Both the position numbers and the translations under genes were made by a program. Shown here in pieces: positions 19,710-28,978 of a DNA stretch of 64,000 nucleotides. This DNA is from Achromobacter sp. AONIH1 (GTDB taxonomy: Bacteria; Pseudomonadota; Gammaproteobacteria; Burkholderiales; Burkholderiaceae_B). Positions within the stretch are counted from its first letter, which is position 1; each line of letters starts with the position of its first letter. A model generated the notes under the pieces. The model ran no database searches and was not told where the DNA came from. It saw only the letters and a list, made by a program, of their open reading frames with translations. The stretch is from assembly GCF_002902905.1 (NCBI RefSeq), contig NZ_CP026124.1:744001-808000 (forward strand). Direction: 5' to 3'.

Positions 19710-22592
19710 ATGCCGACCCCCCCCATCAAGAACGGCACGTCGCTGAGCCGCTACCGCAGCGTCTGGGAAATGCGCGCCGACGGCTGGATCAACCTGGTCG
19801 ACGACCTGAGCCGCCTGGCCATCCTGCCGCCGGACGATCCGGAACGCGCGCGCCGCCTGGCGCACGTGCACAGGATCGTTGAATCGCTGACGCCGATCGA
19901 AAGCTACTGGGCCTTCCCTGGCGGCCGGGTGTTCGGCGAGCTGTGCCACTGGATCGAGCGCGAGGAGCTGGCGCGCGCGCACCAGGCCGCGCGCCGCATC
20001 CACCGCGTGCTGGCCGCGCGCACCTACCGCCACGACGCCAACACCCTGGACAGCGACCACGAGCTGCCCTCGCAGATCGAGACCGACAGCGAGCGCCAGG
20101 CCCAGCTGGCCCGGCCGTACTTCGAAGTGCTGATCGTCGACGAGATGTCGGCCAGCGAGGAGGACGCGCTGCGGCGGCGCGTGCAGCGCAAGCGCAGCGC
20201 CGACGACGACTTCATCTTCGACGTGGTGGTCGTGCCCACGTTCGAGGACGCGTTGATCGCGACGCTGGTCAACTTCAACCTGCAGGCGGTGGTGATCCGC
20301 CACGGCTTCCCATTCCACTCGGTCAACCACAACCACATGCTGCGCCGCTTCCTGGACGGCATGGACGGCAAGGTCGAGGACATGCCCGAGTTCGAGCGCG
20401 GCCCGCTGCTGGGCCGCCAGATCGCGCAGATCCGGCCCGAACTGGACCTGTACCTGGTCACCGACGTCAACGTCGAGGCCATCGCGGCGCAGGTCGGCGA
20501 AGTCTTCAAACGCATCTTCTTCGGCGAGGAAGACCACATCGAGCTGTACAGCTCGATCATGAAGGGCGTGGGCGAGCGCCACCGCACGCCCTTCTTCAAC
20601 GCCCTGCGCGACTACGCCAAGCAGCCCACCGGCGTGTTCCATGCGCTGCCGCTGGCGCGCGGCAAGGCGATCATGAACAGCAACTGGATCGGCGACATGG
20701 CGCAGTTCTACGGCATGAACCTGTTCATGGCCGAAACGTCCGCCACCTCCGGCGGCCTGGATTCGCTGCTGGATCCGGTGGGGCCGCTGAAGCTGGCCCA
20801 GGAATACGCCGCCCGCGCCTTCGGCGCGCGCCGCACCTACTTCGCCACCAACGGCACGTCCACCTGCAACAAGATCGTGGTGCAAGCGCTGGTCAAGCCC
20901 GACGACATCGTGCTGGTGGACCGGAACTGCCACAAGTCGCACCACTACGGCCTGGTGCTGGCCGGCGCGCAGGTGGCCTACCTGGACTCCTATCCGCTGG
21001 ATGAATTCTCGATGTACGGCGCGGTGCTGCTGCGCCACATCAAGGAAACGCTGCTGAGCTTTCGCCGCGCCGGCACGCTGGACCGCGTGCGCATGGTGCT
21101 GCTGACCAACTGCACCTTCGACGGCATCGTCTACGACGTCGAGCGCGTCATGCTCGAATGCCTGGCGATCAAGCCGGACCTCGTGTTCCTGTGGGACGAA
21201 GCCTGGTTCGCCTTCGCCCGCTGCCACCCGATCTACCGCCAGCGCACCGGCATGGCCAGCGCCGCCCGGCTGGCCGAGACCTTCAAGGATCCGGCCTACG
21301 CCCGCCGCCATGCCGCCTTCGCCGCTGGCATCGACTGGAACGACGACGAACAGCTGCTCAACGCCCGGCTGCTGCCCGACCCCGCCCGGGCGCGGGTGCG
21401 CGTGTACGCCACGCACTCCACCCACAAGACGCTGACCGCGCTGCGCCAGGGCTCGATGATCCATGTGTGGGACCAGGACTTCAAGGACAAGGTCGAGGAG
21501 TCCTTCCACGAAGCCTACATGACCCACACCTCGACCTCGCCCAACTACCAGATCCTGGCCTCGCTGGACGTGGGCCGCAGGCAGGTGGAACTGGAAGGCT
21601 ACGAGCTGATCCAGCGCCAGCTCGAACTGGCGATGAGCCTGCGCGAGCAGGTGCTGCATCACCCCCTGCTCAAGCGCTATTTCCGCTTCCTGCGGGTGTC
21701 GGACATGGTGCCCGCGCCCTACCGCGAGTCCGGCGTCGACAACTACTACAACGACGAGACCGGCTGGGACAACCTGGAAGCGGCGTGGCAGACCGACGAG
21801 TTCGCGCTCGATCCGACCCGCGCCACGCTGACCATCGGCGCCACCGGCATGGATGGCGACACGTTCAAGAACAAGGAGCTGATGGACCGGTACGGCATCC
21901 AGATCAACAAGACCTCGCGCAACACGGTGCTGTTCATGACGAACATCGGCAGCACCCGCTCGGCGATCGCCTACCTGATCGAAGTGCTGGTCAAGATCGC
22001 CCGCGACGTGGACGCGCGCGTGGCCGATATGAGCTCCATCGAACGGCGCATCCACGAACGGCGGGTGCGCTCGCTGACGCTGGAGCAGCCGCCGCTGCCG
22101 GATTTCTCCAGCTTTCACTTCGCCTTCCGGGGCCGCAGCGTGGAAGGACGCGCCGAGACGCGCGATGGCGATATCCGCAGCGCCTTCTTCCTGTCCTACG
22201 AGGACGCCAATTGCGAGTACATCGGCATGGTCGAGGCCGGCCAGGCCATCGCCGCCGGCCGCGAGCTGGTGTCGGCGCTGTTCGTGATCCCCTACCCGCC
22301 CGGCTTTCCCATCCTGGTGCCCGGCCAGGTCATCAGCGCCGAGATCCTGCAGTTCATGGCCGCGCTGGATGTGCGCGAGATCCACGGCTTCCGGCCCGAG
22401 CTGGGCTTCCGCATCTTCAGCCAGGCCGCGCTGGACCTGGCCGCGCAGGCCACCGCCGCACGCGCGGCCCTGGCGCTGGCCGGACGCGCCGCCCAGTCGC
22501 AGGCCGGCGACCCGCCCGCGCAGACCGAACCGGCGCTTGCCGCCACGGCGTCCCCCGCCGCCAAGAAGCCCGCCTCCAGGAGCAAGAAATGA
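19710..22592 (+). CDS. Orn/Lys/Arg-type PLP decarboxylase, large form
   Basis: The 960-residue protein has a fold-type I decarboxylase core. FATNGTSTCNKIVVQAL is at about 378-394, DEAWFAF at 496-502 and the PLP lysine is Lys573 in THSTHKTLTALRQGS. A response-regulator-like wing domain precedes it (about 135-290). The first 130 residues and the Ala/Pro/Lys-rich tail are not typical of E. coli AdiA/SpeC (about 710-755 residues). Substrate could be arginine, ornithine, lysine or an unusual amino acid. Its stop overlaps the next start by ATGA, so the decarboxylase and ATP-grasp proteins are translationally coupled. Confidence 0.87.
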   Translation: MPTPPIKNGTSLSRYRSVWEMRADGWINLVDDLSRLAILPPDDPERARRLAHVHRIVESLTPIESYWAFPGGRVFGELCHWIEREELARAHQAARRIHRVLAARTYRHDANTLDSDHELPSQIETDSERQAQLARPYFEVLIVDEMSASEEDALRRRVQRKRSADDDFIFDVVVVPTFEDALIATLVNFNLQAVVIRHGFPFHSVNHNHMLRRFLDGMDGKVEDMPEFERGPLLGRQIAQIRPELDLYLVTDVNVEAIAAQVGEVFKRIFFGEEDHIELYSSIMKGVGERHRTPFFNALRDYAKQPTGVFHALPLARGKAIMNSNWIGDMAQFYGMNLFMAETSATSGGLDSLLDPVGPLKLAQEYAARAFGARRTYFATNGTSTCNKIVVQALVKPDDIVLVDRNCHKSHHYGLVLAGAQVAYLDSYPLDEFSMYGAVLLRHIKETLLSFRRAGTLDRVRMVLLTNCTFDGIVYDVERVMLECLAIKPDLVFLWDEAWFAFARCHPIYRQRTGMASAARLAETFKDPAYARRHAAFAAGIDWNDDEQLLNARLLPDPARARVRVYATHSTHKTLTALRQGSMIHVWDQDFKDKVEESFHEAYMTHTSTSPNYQILASLDVGRRQVELEGYELIQRQLELAMSLREQVLHHPLLKRYFRFLRVSDMVPAPYRESGVDNYYNDETGWDNLEAAWQTDEFALDPTRATLTIGATGMDGDTFKNKELMDRYGIQINKTSRNTVLFMTNIGSTRSAIAYLIEVLVKIARDVDARVADMSSIERRIHERRVRSLTLEQPPLPDFSSFHFAFRGRSVEGRAETRDGDIRSAFFLSYEDANCEYIGMVEAGQAIAAGRELVSALFVIPYPPGFPILVPGQVISAEILQFMAALDVREIHGFRPELGFRIFSQAALDLAAQATAARAALALAGRAAQSQAGDPPAQTEPALAATASPAAKKPASRSKK

Positions 22593-24046
22593 GCAACAAA
22601 GTCACCAGCATTTCGGATCTGCAGCTGATGTTCCACCGCAACGAGCGGCCCATCTACTTCATCAGCGCCACCAACTTCAACCTGCTGGGCATGGATCGCT
22701 GGGTCAACCGCTTCCGCTACATCAACTACATCGACTGCTTCGACGGACGCCATCCGAATGTGTTCGTGCCGCAGGAATCGCCGCATGCGGAATTCGAATC
22801 CATCGAGGACATCAACAACTACCTGCTGCAGCACAAGGACGTGATCGACATGATCGAGCGTCGCGGCGGCAAGCCGGTGGCCACGTTCCTGATGTTCGAC
22901 GAGAAGACCGAGGCCTTGGCCAAGGAACTGGGCATGGAGGTCTGGTTCCCGCCGGCGGCGCTGCGCACCCGCTGCGACAACAAGATGGAAACGGTGCGCA
23001 TCGGCAACAAGGCCGGCGTGCATTCGGTGCCGAACGCGCTGGAGAAAGTGGACAGCTACGCGCACCTGATGCAGATCGCGGACCGCAACGGGCTGGGACG
23101 CGACCTGGTGGTGCAATCGGCGTTCGGCGACTCGGGCCACACCACCTTCTTCATCGCGTCGGAAGACGATTTCAACAAGCACAAGGACGAAATCGTCAAC
23201 GACCCCGAGGTCAAGATCATGAAGCGCATCAATTGTCGCGGCGCCACGCTGGAGGCCTGCGCAACGCAGTCCGGCACGCTGGTCGGACCGCTGCTGACCG
23301 AGGTGGTGGGCGCGCGCGAGCTGACACCCTACAAGGGCGGCTGGTGCGGCAACGAGGTCTTCCCCGGCGCGTTCTCCGAAGAGGTCCGCGCCAAGGCGCG
23401 CGACATGGCCGAGCGCTTCGGCAACCAGCTGCTGGCCGAGGGCTATCGCGGCTACTTCGACCTGGACTTCCTGATCGACACCGACAGCGGCGAGGTCTAC
23501 CTGGGTGAACTGAACCCGCGCATCTGCGGCGCCAGCCCGATGACCAACCACGCCGCCTTCGCCTATGCCGACGCGCCGCTGTTCCTGTTCCACCTGCTGG
23601 AGTTCTCGGGCGTGCCGTTCGATCTGAACGTCAAGGAAATCAACGAGCGCTGGGCGCAGCCGCGCTTCATCGATTCCTGGTCCCAGGTGGTGATGAAGTT
23701 CACCGACGAAAAGGTCGACCAGGTGACGCACGCGCCGGCCACCGGCATCTACCGCATGGCCGAGGACGGCAGCGTGGCCTACCAGCGCTTCGACTATGAG
23801 CGCCGCGCCATCGACACCGAGCGCGAGGCCTTCTTCATGCGCATCACCGGGCCGGGCGACTACCGCTACGAGGGCGCCGACCTGGGCATCCTGATCACGC
23901 GCGGACGCTCGATGGACGACAACTTCAAGCTCAACATCCGCGCGCGCGACTGGATCCGAGGCATCAAGAACTACTACGCGGGCAAGCCGGTCATGACGAC
24001 GCAGCACGACGCGGCGCCGGCGCCCGGTTCGTTCAAGATCCTGTAG
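22589..24046 (+). CDS. ATP-grasp ligase of unknown substrate
   Basis: The 485-residue protein has a biotin-carboxylase-like ATP-grasp arrangement: a nucleotide-binding segment around LVVQSAFGDSGHTTFF, then the metal-binding FDLDFLIDTDSGEVYLGELNPRICGAS. Such proteins join a carboxylate to an amine or thiol through an acyl phosphate. No biotin-attachment motif is seen, so annotation as biotin carboxylase would be misleading. The start overlaps the decarboxylase stop. Placement between a decarboxylase and an Ntn hydrolase suggests it makes an amide later cut by its neighbours, which is inference. Confidence 0.82.
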   Translation: MSNKVTSISDLQLMFHRNERPIYFISATNFNLLGMDRWVNRFRYINYIDCFDGRHPNVFVPQESPHAEFESIEDINNYLLQHKDVIDMIERRGGKPVATFLMFDEKTEALAKELGMEVWFPPAALRTRCDNKMETVRIGNKAGVHSVPNALEKVDSYAHLMQIADRNGLGRDLVVQSAFGDSGHTTFFIASEDDFNKHKDEIVNDPEVKIMKRINCRGATLEACATQSGTLVGPLLTEVVGARELTPYKGGWCGNEVFPGAFSEEVRAKARDMAERFGNQLLAEGYRGYFDLDFLIDTDSGEVYLGELNPRICGASPMTNHAAFAYADAPLFLFHLLEFSGVPFDLNVKEINERWAQPRFIDSWSQVVMKFTDEKVDQVTHAPATGIYRMAEDGSVAYQRFDYERRAIDTEREAFFMRITGPGDYRYEGADLGILITRGRSMDDNFKLNIRARDWIRGIKNYYAGKPVMTTQHDAAPAPGSFKIL

Positions 24047-24059
24047 GGGAGACGCCGCC

Positions 24060-25058
24060 ATGCCGCCCATCAGCATCCGCTTCCAGGCCATCGCGCAGGA
24101 CCAGCCCGGAGAAAAATGGCACGCACTGTTCGAGCGCTCCTGGCCCGCTTACCGCTCGTGGTTCCTGCGCGGCCGCGTGGTCGGGCGTCCGACCTACCTG
24201 GAATGCCGGCGCGCCCTGCGCGAACACATGCCCGAACTGGTGCCGGTCTGGGAACAGCTGGCCGAACTGGCCGGCGGCGGCGATGTGGAGGCCCGCTTCC
24301 TGTCGCTGTGGTGCCCGCCCGCCTATATCGCCGGCTGCTCGCAAACCGTATGGATCGACCCGCAAGGCCGCGACGAGCCCGCGCTGCTGCGCAACTACGA
24401 CTTCGCGCCGGCGCTGCTGGAGGGAAACTGGCTGGCCACGCGCTGGACCGGGCGGCGCGTGGCGGCGATGGGCGACTGCCTGTGGGGCGCGCTGGACGGC
24501 GTCAACGAGGACGGCCTGGCCGCGTCCCTGTCGTTCGGCGGGCGCACCGTCGCGGGCATCGGCTTCGGCATCCCGCTGGTGCTGCGCTACGTGCTGGAAA
24601 CCGCGCGCAACACCGCCCAGGCCATTTCCATCCTGCAGCGCGTGCCGGTGCACATGAGCTACAGCGTCACGCTGCTGGACAAGGCGGCGGATTGGGCCAC
24701 CGTCTTCGTCGGCCCGGACCGCCCCGTGGAAGTCACGCGGCGCAAGGCGGTCACCAACTATCAGCGCGTCATCGAGTGGCCCGAGCACGCGCGCGCCACC
24801 CGCGCCTACGAACGGCTGGAGGCCATGGAGCGGCAGCTCGACAACCGCGCGAGCGCGCAGACGCTGACCGAGACACTGCTGGCCGACCCGCTGTACCAGA
24901 ACGCCTGGGCGCGCGGCTACGGCACGCTGTACACGGCCGTGTACCGCCCGCTGTCCGGCCGCATCGACCTGCATTGGCCGGGCGCGGTCTGGGCGCAATC
25001 GCTGCGCACATTCGAGGAAGGCCACCACGACATCCTCTACCGCGCTCCGTCGCAGTAG
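24060..25058 (+). CDS. C45-type Ntn hydrolase / acyltransferase
   Basis: The 332-residue protein resembles the C45 family (acyl-CoA:6-aminopenicillanate acyltransferase-like, autoproteolytic). Cys93 in AGCSQTVW would become the N-terminal nucleophile after self-cleavage at Gly92-Cys93, and the family RNYD motif follows at 111-114. These enzymes cut or form amide bonds of acylated amino compounds. The gene begins 13 bp after the ATP-grasp gene. With the nitrilase it is the second amidase-like enzyme of the operon. Confidence 0.8.
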   Translation: MPPISIRFQAIAQDQPGEKWHALFERSWPAYRSWFLRGRVVGRPTYLECRRALREHMPELVPVWEQLAELAGGGDVEARFLSLWCPPAYIAGCSQTVWIDPQGRDEPALLRNYDFAPALLEGNWLATRWTGRRVAAMGDCLWGALDGVNEDGLAASLSFGGRTVAGIGFGIPLVLRYVLETARNTAQAISILQRVPVHMSYSVTLLDKAADWATVFVGPDRPVEVTRRKAVTNYQRVIEWPEHARATRAYERLEAMERQLDNRASAQTLTETLLADPLYQNAWARGYGTLYTAVYRPLSGRIDLHWPGAVWAQSLRTFEEGHHDILYRAPSQ

Positions 25059-25137
25059 ACCGCGACATTTCCGCAGAGACCCCGCGCAACGCCCTTTCCC
25101 GCGCATCAAAGCGATGCGTGGATCATGGAGACACAAC

Positions 25138-26448
25138 ATGAACAAGAAGAAGATTCCCCCCGCCGCCTGGATCCTGGTCGCGATGGTGATAGGCATCGTG
25201 ATCGGCTACATGATCTTCGTCAACTTCCCCGACAAGAAGGCGGCCACGCAGGTCGCCGGCTACATCTCGATCATGTCGGATGTCTTCCTGCGCCTGATCA
25301 AGATGCTGATCGGCCCCCTGGTCTTCTCCACGCTGGTGGTGGGCATCGCCCACATGGGCGACGCCGCCTCGGTCGGGCGCGTGTTCGCCAAGGCGCTGGG
25401 CTGGTTCGTGATCGCCTCGCTGTTCTCGCTGGTGCTGGGCCTGATCATGGCCAACTGGCTGCAGCCGGGCCACAACCTCGGACTGCCGCTGCCCGACATC
25501 GGCTCGGCGACCAACCTGGCGACGTCCAAGTTCACGCTCAAGGATTTCGTCAGCCATCTGGTGCCCAAGTCCTTCGCCGAGGCCATGGCCAACAACGAGA
25601 TCCTGCAGATCGTGGTGTTCTCCATGTTCTTCGGCGTGGCGCTGGCCGCGCTGGGCGAGAAGGGCAAGACGCTGGTGGCCGCAGTCGACGAACTGGCGCA
25701 CGTGATGCTCAAGATCACCGGCTACGTGATGAAGCTGGCGCCGCTGGCGGTGATGGCGGCCATGGCGGCCACCGTGGCGGTCAACGGCCTGGGCATCCTG
25801 CTGAAGTTCGCCGCCTTCATGGGCGACTTCTACACCAGCCTGTTCATGCTGTGGGGCCTGCTGATCCTGGCGGGTTTCCTGTTCCTCGGGCCGCGCGTGC
25901 TCAAGCTGCTGGTGCTGATCAAGGAAGCCTTCATGCTGTCCTTCGCCACCGCCAGCTCCGAAGCCGCCTACCCGAAGATCCTGGACGCGCTCGATCGCTT
26001 CGGCGTCAAGCGCAAGATCTCCAGCTTCGTGATGCCGATGGGCTATTCCTTCAATCTGGACGGCTCGATGATGTACTGCACCTTCGCGACGCTGTTCATC
26101 GCGCAGGCCTACGACATCCATCTTTCCCTGGGCACGCAGATCACGATGCTGCTGATCCTGATGCTGACCTCCAAGGGCATGGCCGGGGTGCCGCGCGCCT
26201 CGCTGGTCGTGATCGCCGCCACGCTGAACCAGTTCGACATTCCCGAGGCCGGCCTGCTGCTGATCCTGGGCGTGGACACCTTCCTCGACATGGGCCGTTC
26301 CGCCACCAATGCCGTGGGCAACTCCATCGCCACCGCCGTGGTGGCCAAATGGGAGGGCGAGCTGCTGCCGGAAGCCGAGGCCGACGCCAATGCGGCGCGG
26401 ATGGATGAAGAACTCAAGACCAGTCAGGCGCGCCCCGCGCAAGCCTGA
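25138..26448 (+). CDS. dicarboxylate/amino acid:cation symporter
   Basis: The 436-residue inner-membrane protein belongs to the DAACS (GltP/DctA) family. Several hydrophobic segments and the two re-entrant loop signatures are visible: the serine-rich FATASSEAAYPKI and the NLDGSMMYC / DTFLDMGRSATNAVGNS segment with conserved Asp and Asn that bind substrate and sodium. Substrates are C4-dicarboxylates, aspartate or glutamate. With aspartase downstream, aspartate or a C4 acid is a reasonable guess. The ATG at 25138 follows GGAGA. Confidence 0.9.
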   Translation: MNKKKIPPAAWILVAMVIGIVIGYMIFVNFPDKKAATQVAGYISIMSDVFLRLIKMLIGPLVFSTLVVGIAHMGDAASVGRVFAKALGWFVIASLFSLVLGLIMANWLQPGHNLGLPLPDIGSATNLATSKFTLKDFVSHLVPKSFAEAMANNEILQIVVFSMFFGVALAALGEKGKTLVAAVDELAHVMLKITGYVMKLAPLAVMAAMAATVAVNGLGILLKFAAFMGDFYTSLFMLWGLLILAGFLFLGPRVLKLLVLIKEAFMLSFATASSEAAYPKILDALDRFGVKRKISSFVMPMGYSFNLDGSMMYCTFATLFIAQAYDIHLSLGTQITMLLILMLTSKGMAGVPRASLVVIAATLNQFDIPEAGLLLILGVDTFLDMGRSATNAVGNSIATAVVAKWEGELLPEAEADANAARMDEELKTSQARPAQA

Positions 26449-26470
26449 GTCCCGTTCCAAGGAAACCGTC

Positions 26471-27427
26471 ATGGCCTCCCGAACTGTCTGGAAACCGTTG
26501 CTGGCCTTCTGCGCGGCGGGCGCCCTGCTGACCGGCCCCGCCGGCGCGCAGGAAAGCGGCGCATCGTCCCTGCCCGACGCCGCGCGCATCACGTTCACGA
26601 CCCTGACCGGCAAGCTGGCCAAGGCCCGCAGCACGGGCAGCGTCGCGCTGGGCTATCGCGAAGACGCGATCCCGTTCTCCTTCCTCAACGCCCGCAAGCA
26701 GCCCGTGGGCTACTCCATCGAGCTGTGCAAGGCGCTGGTGTCGTCCATCGAGGACGCCATCGAAAGAACAGTCGACATCCAATGGGTGCCGGTCACCGCC
26801 GACTCCCGCATCGACGCGGTGGTCACGGGCCGCGTCGACCTGGAGTGCGGGTCCACCACCAGCAATGTCGAGCGGCAGAAGCGCGTGGCCTTTTCCCCGG
26901 TCATCTTCGTGGCCGGCACCAAGGTGATGGTCAAGTGGGGATCGCCGATCAGCTCGTTCCGCGATCTGGCGGGCAGGACGGTCGCGGTGACGGCCGGCAC
27001 CACCAACGAGAAGGCGCTGCGCGACCTGGACCAGAAGTTCAAGCTCGGCATGCGGCTGCAGGTCGTGAACACGCACGCCGACGGCTACGCGCGCGTGACC
27101 CGCGGCGAGGCCGACGCCTTCGCCACCGACGATGTGCTGCTGTACGGCCTGCTGGCGCAGCACGGCAAGGCGGGCGGCGGCGCCGAAATGGTGGTGGTGG
27201 GCGACTACCTGTCCTACGACCCCTACGCCATCATGTTCCGCAAGGACGATCCGCAGCTCGCCCAGCTCGTCAAGGACAGCTTCCAGGTGCTGGCCGAGGA
27301 TGGCGAGATCGAGCGCCAGTACCGCCGCTGGTTCCTGCGCAAGCTGCCCACCGGCGCCAGCCTGGATCTGCCCATGAGCGCGCAGCTGCAGACCCTGATC
27401 GAAACCATGGCCATCAAATCACAATAA
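26471..27427 (+). CDS. amino-acid ABC transporter substrate-binding protein
   Basis: The 318-residue protein has a signal peptide (hydrophobic residues 8-25, likely cleavage after AGA before QES) and a type II periplasmic binding fold. It has the GYREDAIPFSFL and QPVGYSIELCKAL segments and the DLECGSTTSN ligand loop seen in glutamate/aspartate binders. No permease or ATPase gene is adjacent, so it either works with components elsewhere or has another role. It starts 22 bp after the symporter stop. Confidence 0.88.
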   Translation: MASRTVWKPLLAFCAAGALLTGPAGAQESGASSLPDAARITFTTLTGKLAKARSTGSVALGYREDAIPFSFLNARKQPVGYSIELCKALVSSIEDAIERTVDIQWVPVTADSRIDAVVTGRVDLECGSTTSNVERQKRVAFSPVIFVAGTKVMVKWGSPISSFRDLAGRTVAVTAGTTNEKALRDLDQKFKLGMRLQVVNTHADGYARVTRGEADAFATDDVLLYGLLAQHGKAGGGAEMVVVGDYLSYDPYAIMFRKDDPQLAQLVKDSFQVLAEDGEIERQYRRWFLRKLPTGASLDLPMSAQLQTLIETMAIKSQ

Positions 27428-27471
27428 CGCACCCGCCACAGCGGGACCGACGTCCCGCAACGAGGACCATC

Positions 27472-28923
27472 ATGATGAGCGACCCGGCATTCCGCGACGA
27501 GCATGACCTGCTGGGGGACCGCGCGGTCCCCGCCTGCGCCTACTACGGCGTGCACACCTTGCGTGCGCAGGAGAACTTTCCGATCACCGGCATCCCGATA
27601 TCGACCTATCCGGAGCTGATCCGGGCGCTGGCCTATATCAAGCAGGCGGCGGCGTTGAGCAATTGCGAGCTTGGCCTGCTGGACGAACGGCGCTGCGACG
27701 CCATCATCGAAGCCTGCAACGAACTGATCAAGGGCCGGCTGCACGATCAGTTCGTGGTCGACGTTATCCAGGGCGGCGCGGGCACGTCCACCAACATGAA
27801 CGCCAACGAGGTCATAGCCAACCGGGCGCTGGAGCTGCTGGGCCAGAACCGGGGCGACTACCATGTCCTGCACCCGAACGAGCATGTGAATATCGGCCAG
27901 AGCACCAACGACGTCTACCCGTCCGCGCTCAAGATCGCGACCTGGTTCGGCGTCCACGGACTGATCGACGCCATGGACATCCTGCGCGAGGCGTTCGAGG
28001 CCAAGGCCGAGGCCTTCAAGGACGTGCTGAAAATGGGCCGCACCCAGCTGCAGGACGCGGTGCCGATGACGCTGGGCCAGGAATTCAGCACCTATGCCGT
28101 GATGCTGGGCGAGGACCAGGCGCGACTGCGCGAAGCGGTGATGCTGATCTGCGAGATCAACATGGGCGCCACGGCGATCGGCACCGGCATCACGGCGCAT
28201 CCCGACTATGCGCCGCTGGTGCTGATGCACCTGCGCAAGATCACCGGCATTCCGCTGCAGACGGCACCCAACCTGATCGAGGCCACCCAGGACTGCGGCG
28301 CGTTCGTGCAGCTGTCCGGCGTGCTCAAGCGGGTGGCGGTGAAGCTGTCGAAGACCTGCAACGACCTGCGGCTGCTGTCCAGCGGCCCGCGCGCCGGCCT
28401 GGGGGAGATCAACCTGCCGGCCATGCAGGCCGGCTCCAGCATCATGCCCGGCAAGGTGAATCCGGTCATCCCGGAAGTGGTCAACCAGATCGCCTTCGAG
28501 GTCATCGGCAACGATGTCACCGTCAGCTTCGCCGCCGAGGCCGGACAGTTGCAGCTCAATGCCTTCGAGCCCATCATCGCGCACAGCATCTTCAAAAGCG
28601 TCAGCCATCTGCGCAACGGCTGCCTGACCCTGGCCGAACGCTGCGTGAAAGGGATTACCGCCAACGCGGACCGCCTGCGCGCATCGGTCGAGAACTCCAT
28701 CGGCATCGTGACGGCGCTGAACCCGTACATCGGCTACGCCAATGCCACCTCCGTGGCGCAGGAGGCGCACCTGAGCGGCGGCAGCGTCTATGACATCGTG
28801 CTGAGCCGGGGCCTGCTGTCCAAGGCCCAGCTCGACGAGATCCTGCAACCGGAAACGCTCACGCACCCCGTCGCGATGCACCCGGCCGCCGTGCGCAGGC
28901 CGGCTGGCGCGTCACAGGGCTAG
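27472..28923 (+). CDS. aspA: aspartate ammonia-lyase
   Basis: The 483-residue enzyme of the fumarase/aspartase superfamily deaminates aspartate to fumarate. The signature GSSIMPGKVN is at 321-330, with conserved NTSTNMNANEV-like residues at 105-114 and HPNEHVNIGQSTNDV at 134-148. Length fits aspartases (about 470-480). Two consecutive ATGs (27472, 27475) follow GAGG. It closes the nitrilase-decarboxylase operon. A 7-bp hairpin GCGGGAC/GTCCCGC at 27441-27458 precedes it. Confidence 0.9.
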   Translation: MMSDPAFRDEHDLLGDRAVPACAYYGVHTLRAQENFPITGIPISTYPELIRALAYIKQAAALSNCELGLLDERRCDAIIEACNELIKGRLHDQFVVDVIQGGAGTSTNMNANEVIANRALELLGQNRGDYHVLHPNEHVNIGQSTNDVYPSALKIATWFGVHGLIDAMDILREAFEAKAEAFKDVLKMGRTQLQDAVPMTLGQEFSTYAVMLGEDQARLREAVMLICEINMGATAIGTGITAHPDYAPLVLMHLRKITGIPLQTAPNLIEATQDCGAFVQLSGVLKRVAVKLSKTCNDLRLLSSGPRAGLGEINLPAMQAGSSIMPGKVNPVIPEVVNQIAFEVIGNDVTVSFAAEAGQLQLNAFEPIIAHSIFKSVSHLRNGCLTLAERCVKGITANADRLRASVENSIGIVTALNPYIGYANATSVAQEAHLSGGSVYDIVLSRGLLSKAQLDEILQPETLTHPVAMHPAAVRRPAGASQG

Positions 28924-28929
28924 ACGGAC

Positions 28930-28978
28930 GGATGGGCTGGGCACGCGCCGGTGGCGCCTGCCCGCCTCAAGCCCATCC
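28930..28978. terminator. large hairpin between convergent aspA and hydrolase genes
   Basis: Outer arms GGATGGGCT / AGCCCATCC enclose further pairing GGGCA/TGCCC and GCGCC/GGCGC. It overlaps the last codons of the minus-strand hydrolase. There is no T-tract; it may act in both directions. Confidence 0.4.

Noticed and set aside
19599..22385. 928-codon frame antisense to the PLP decarboxylase
   Set aside because: High G/C third positions leave few stops on the opposite strand. The composition (His, Gln, Val, Asp-rich) is that of an antisense shadow and no domain is seen.
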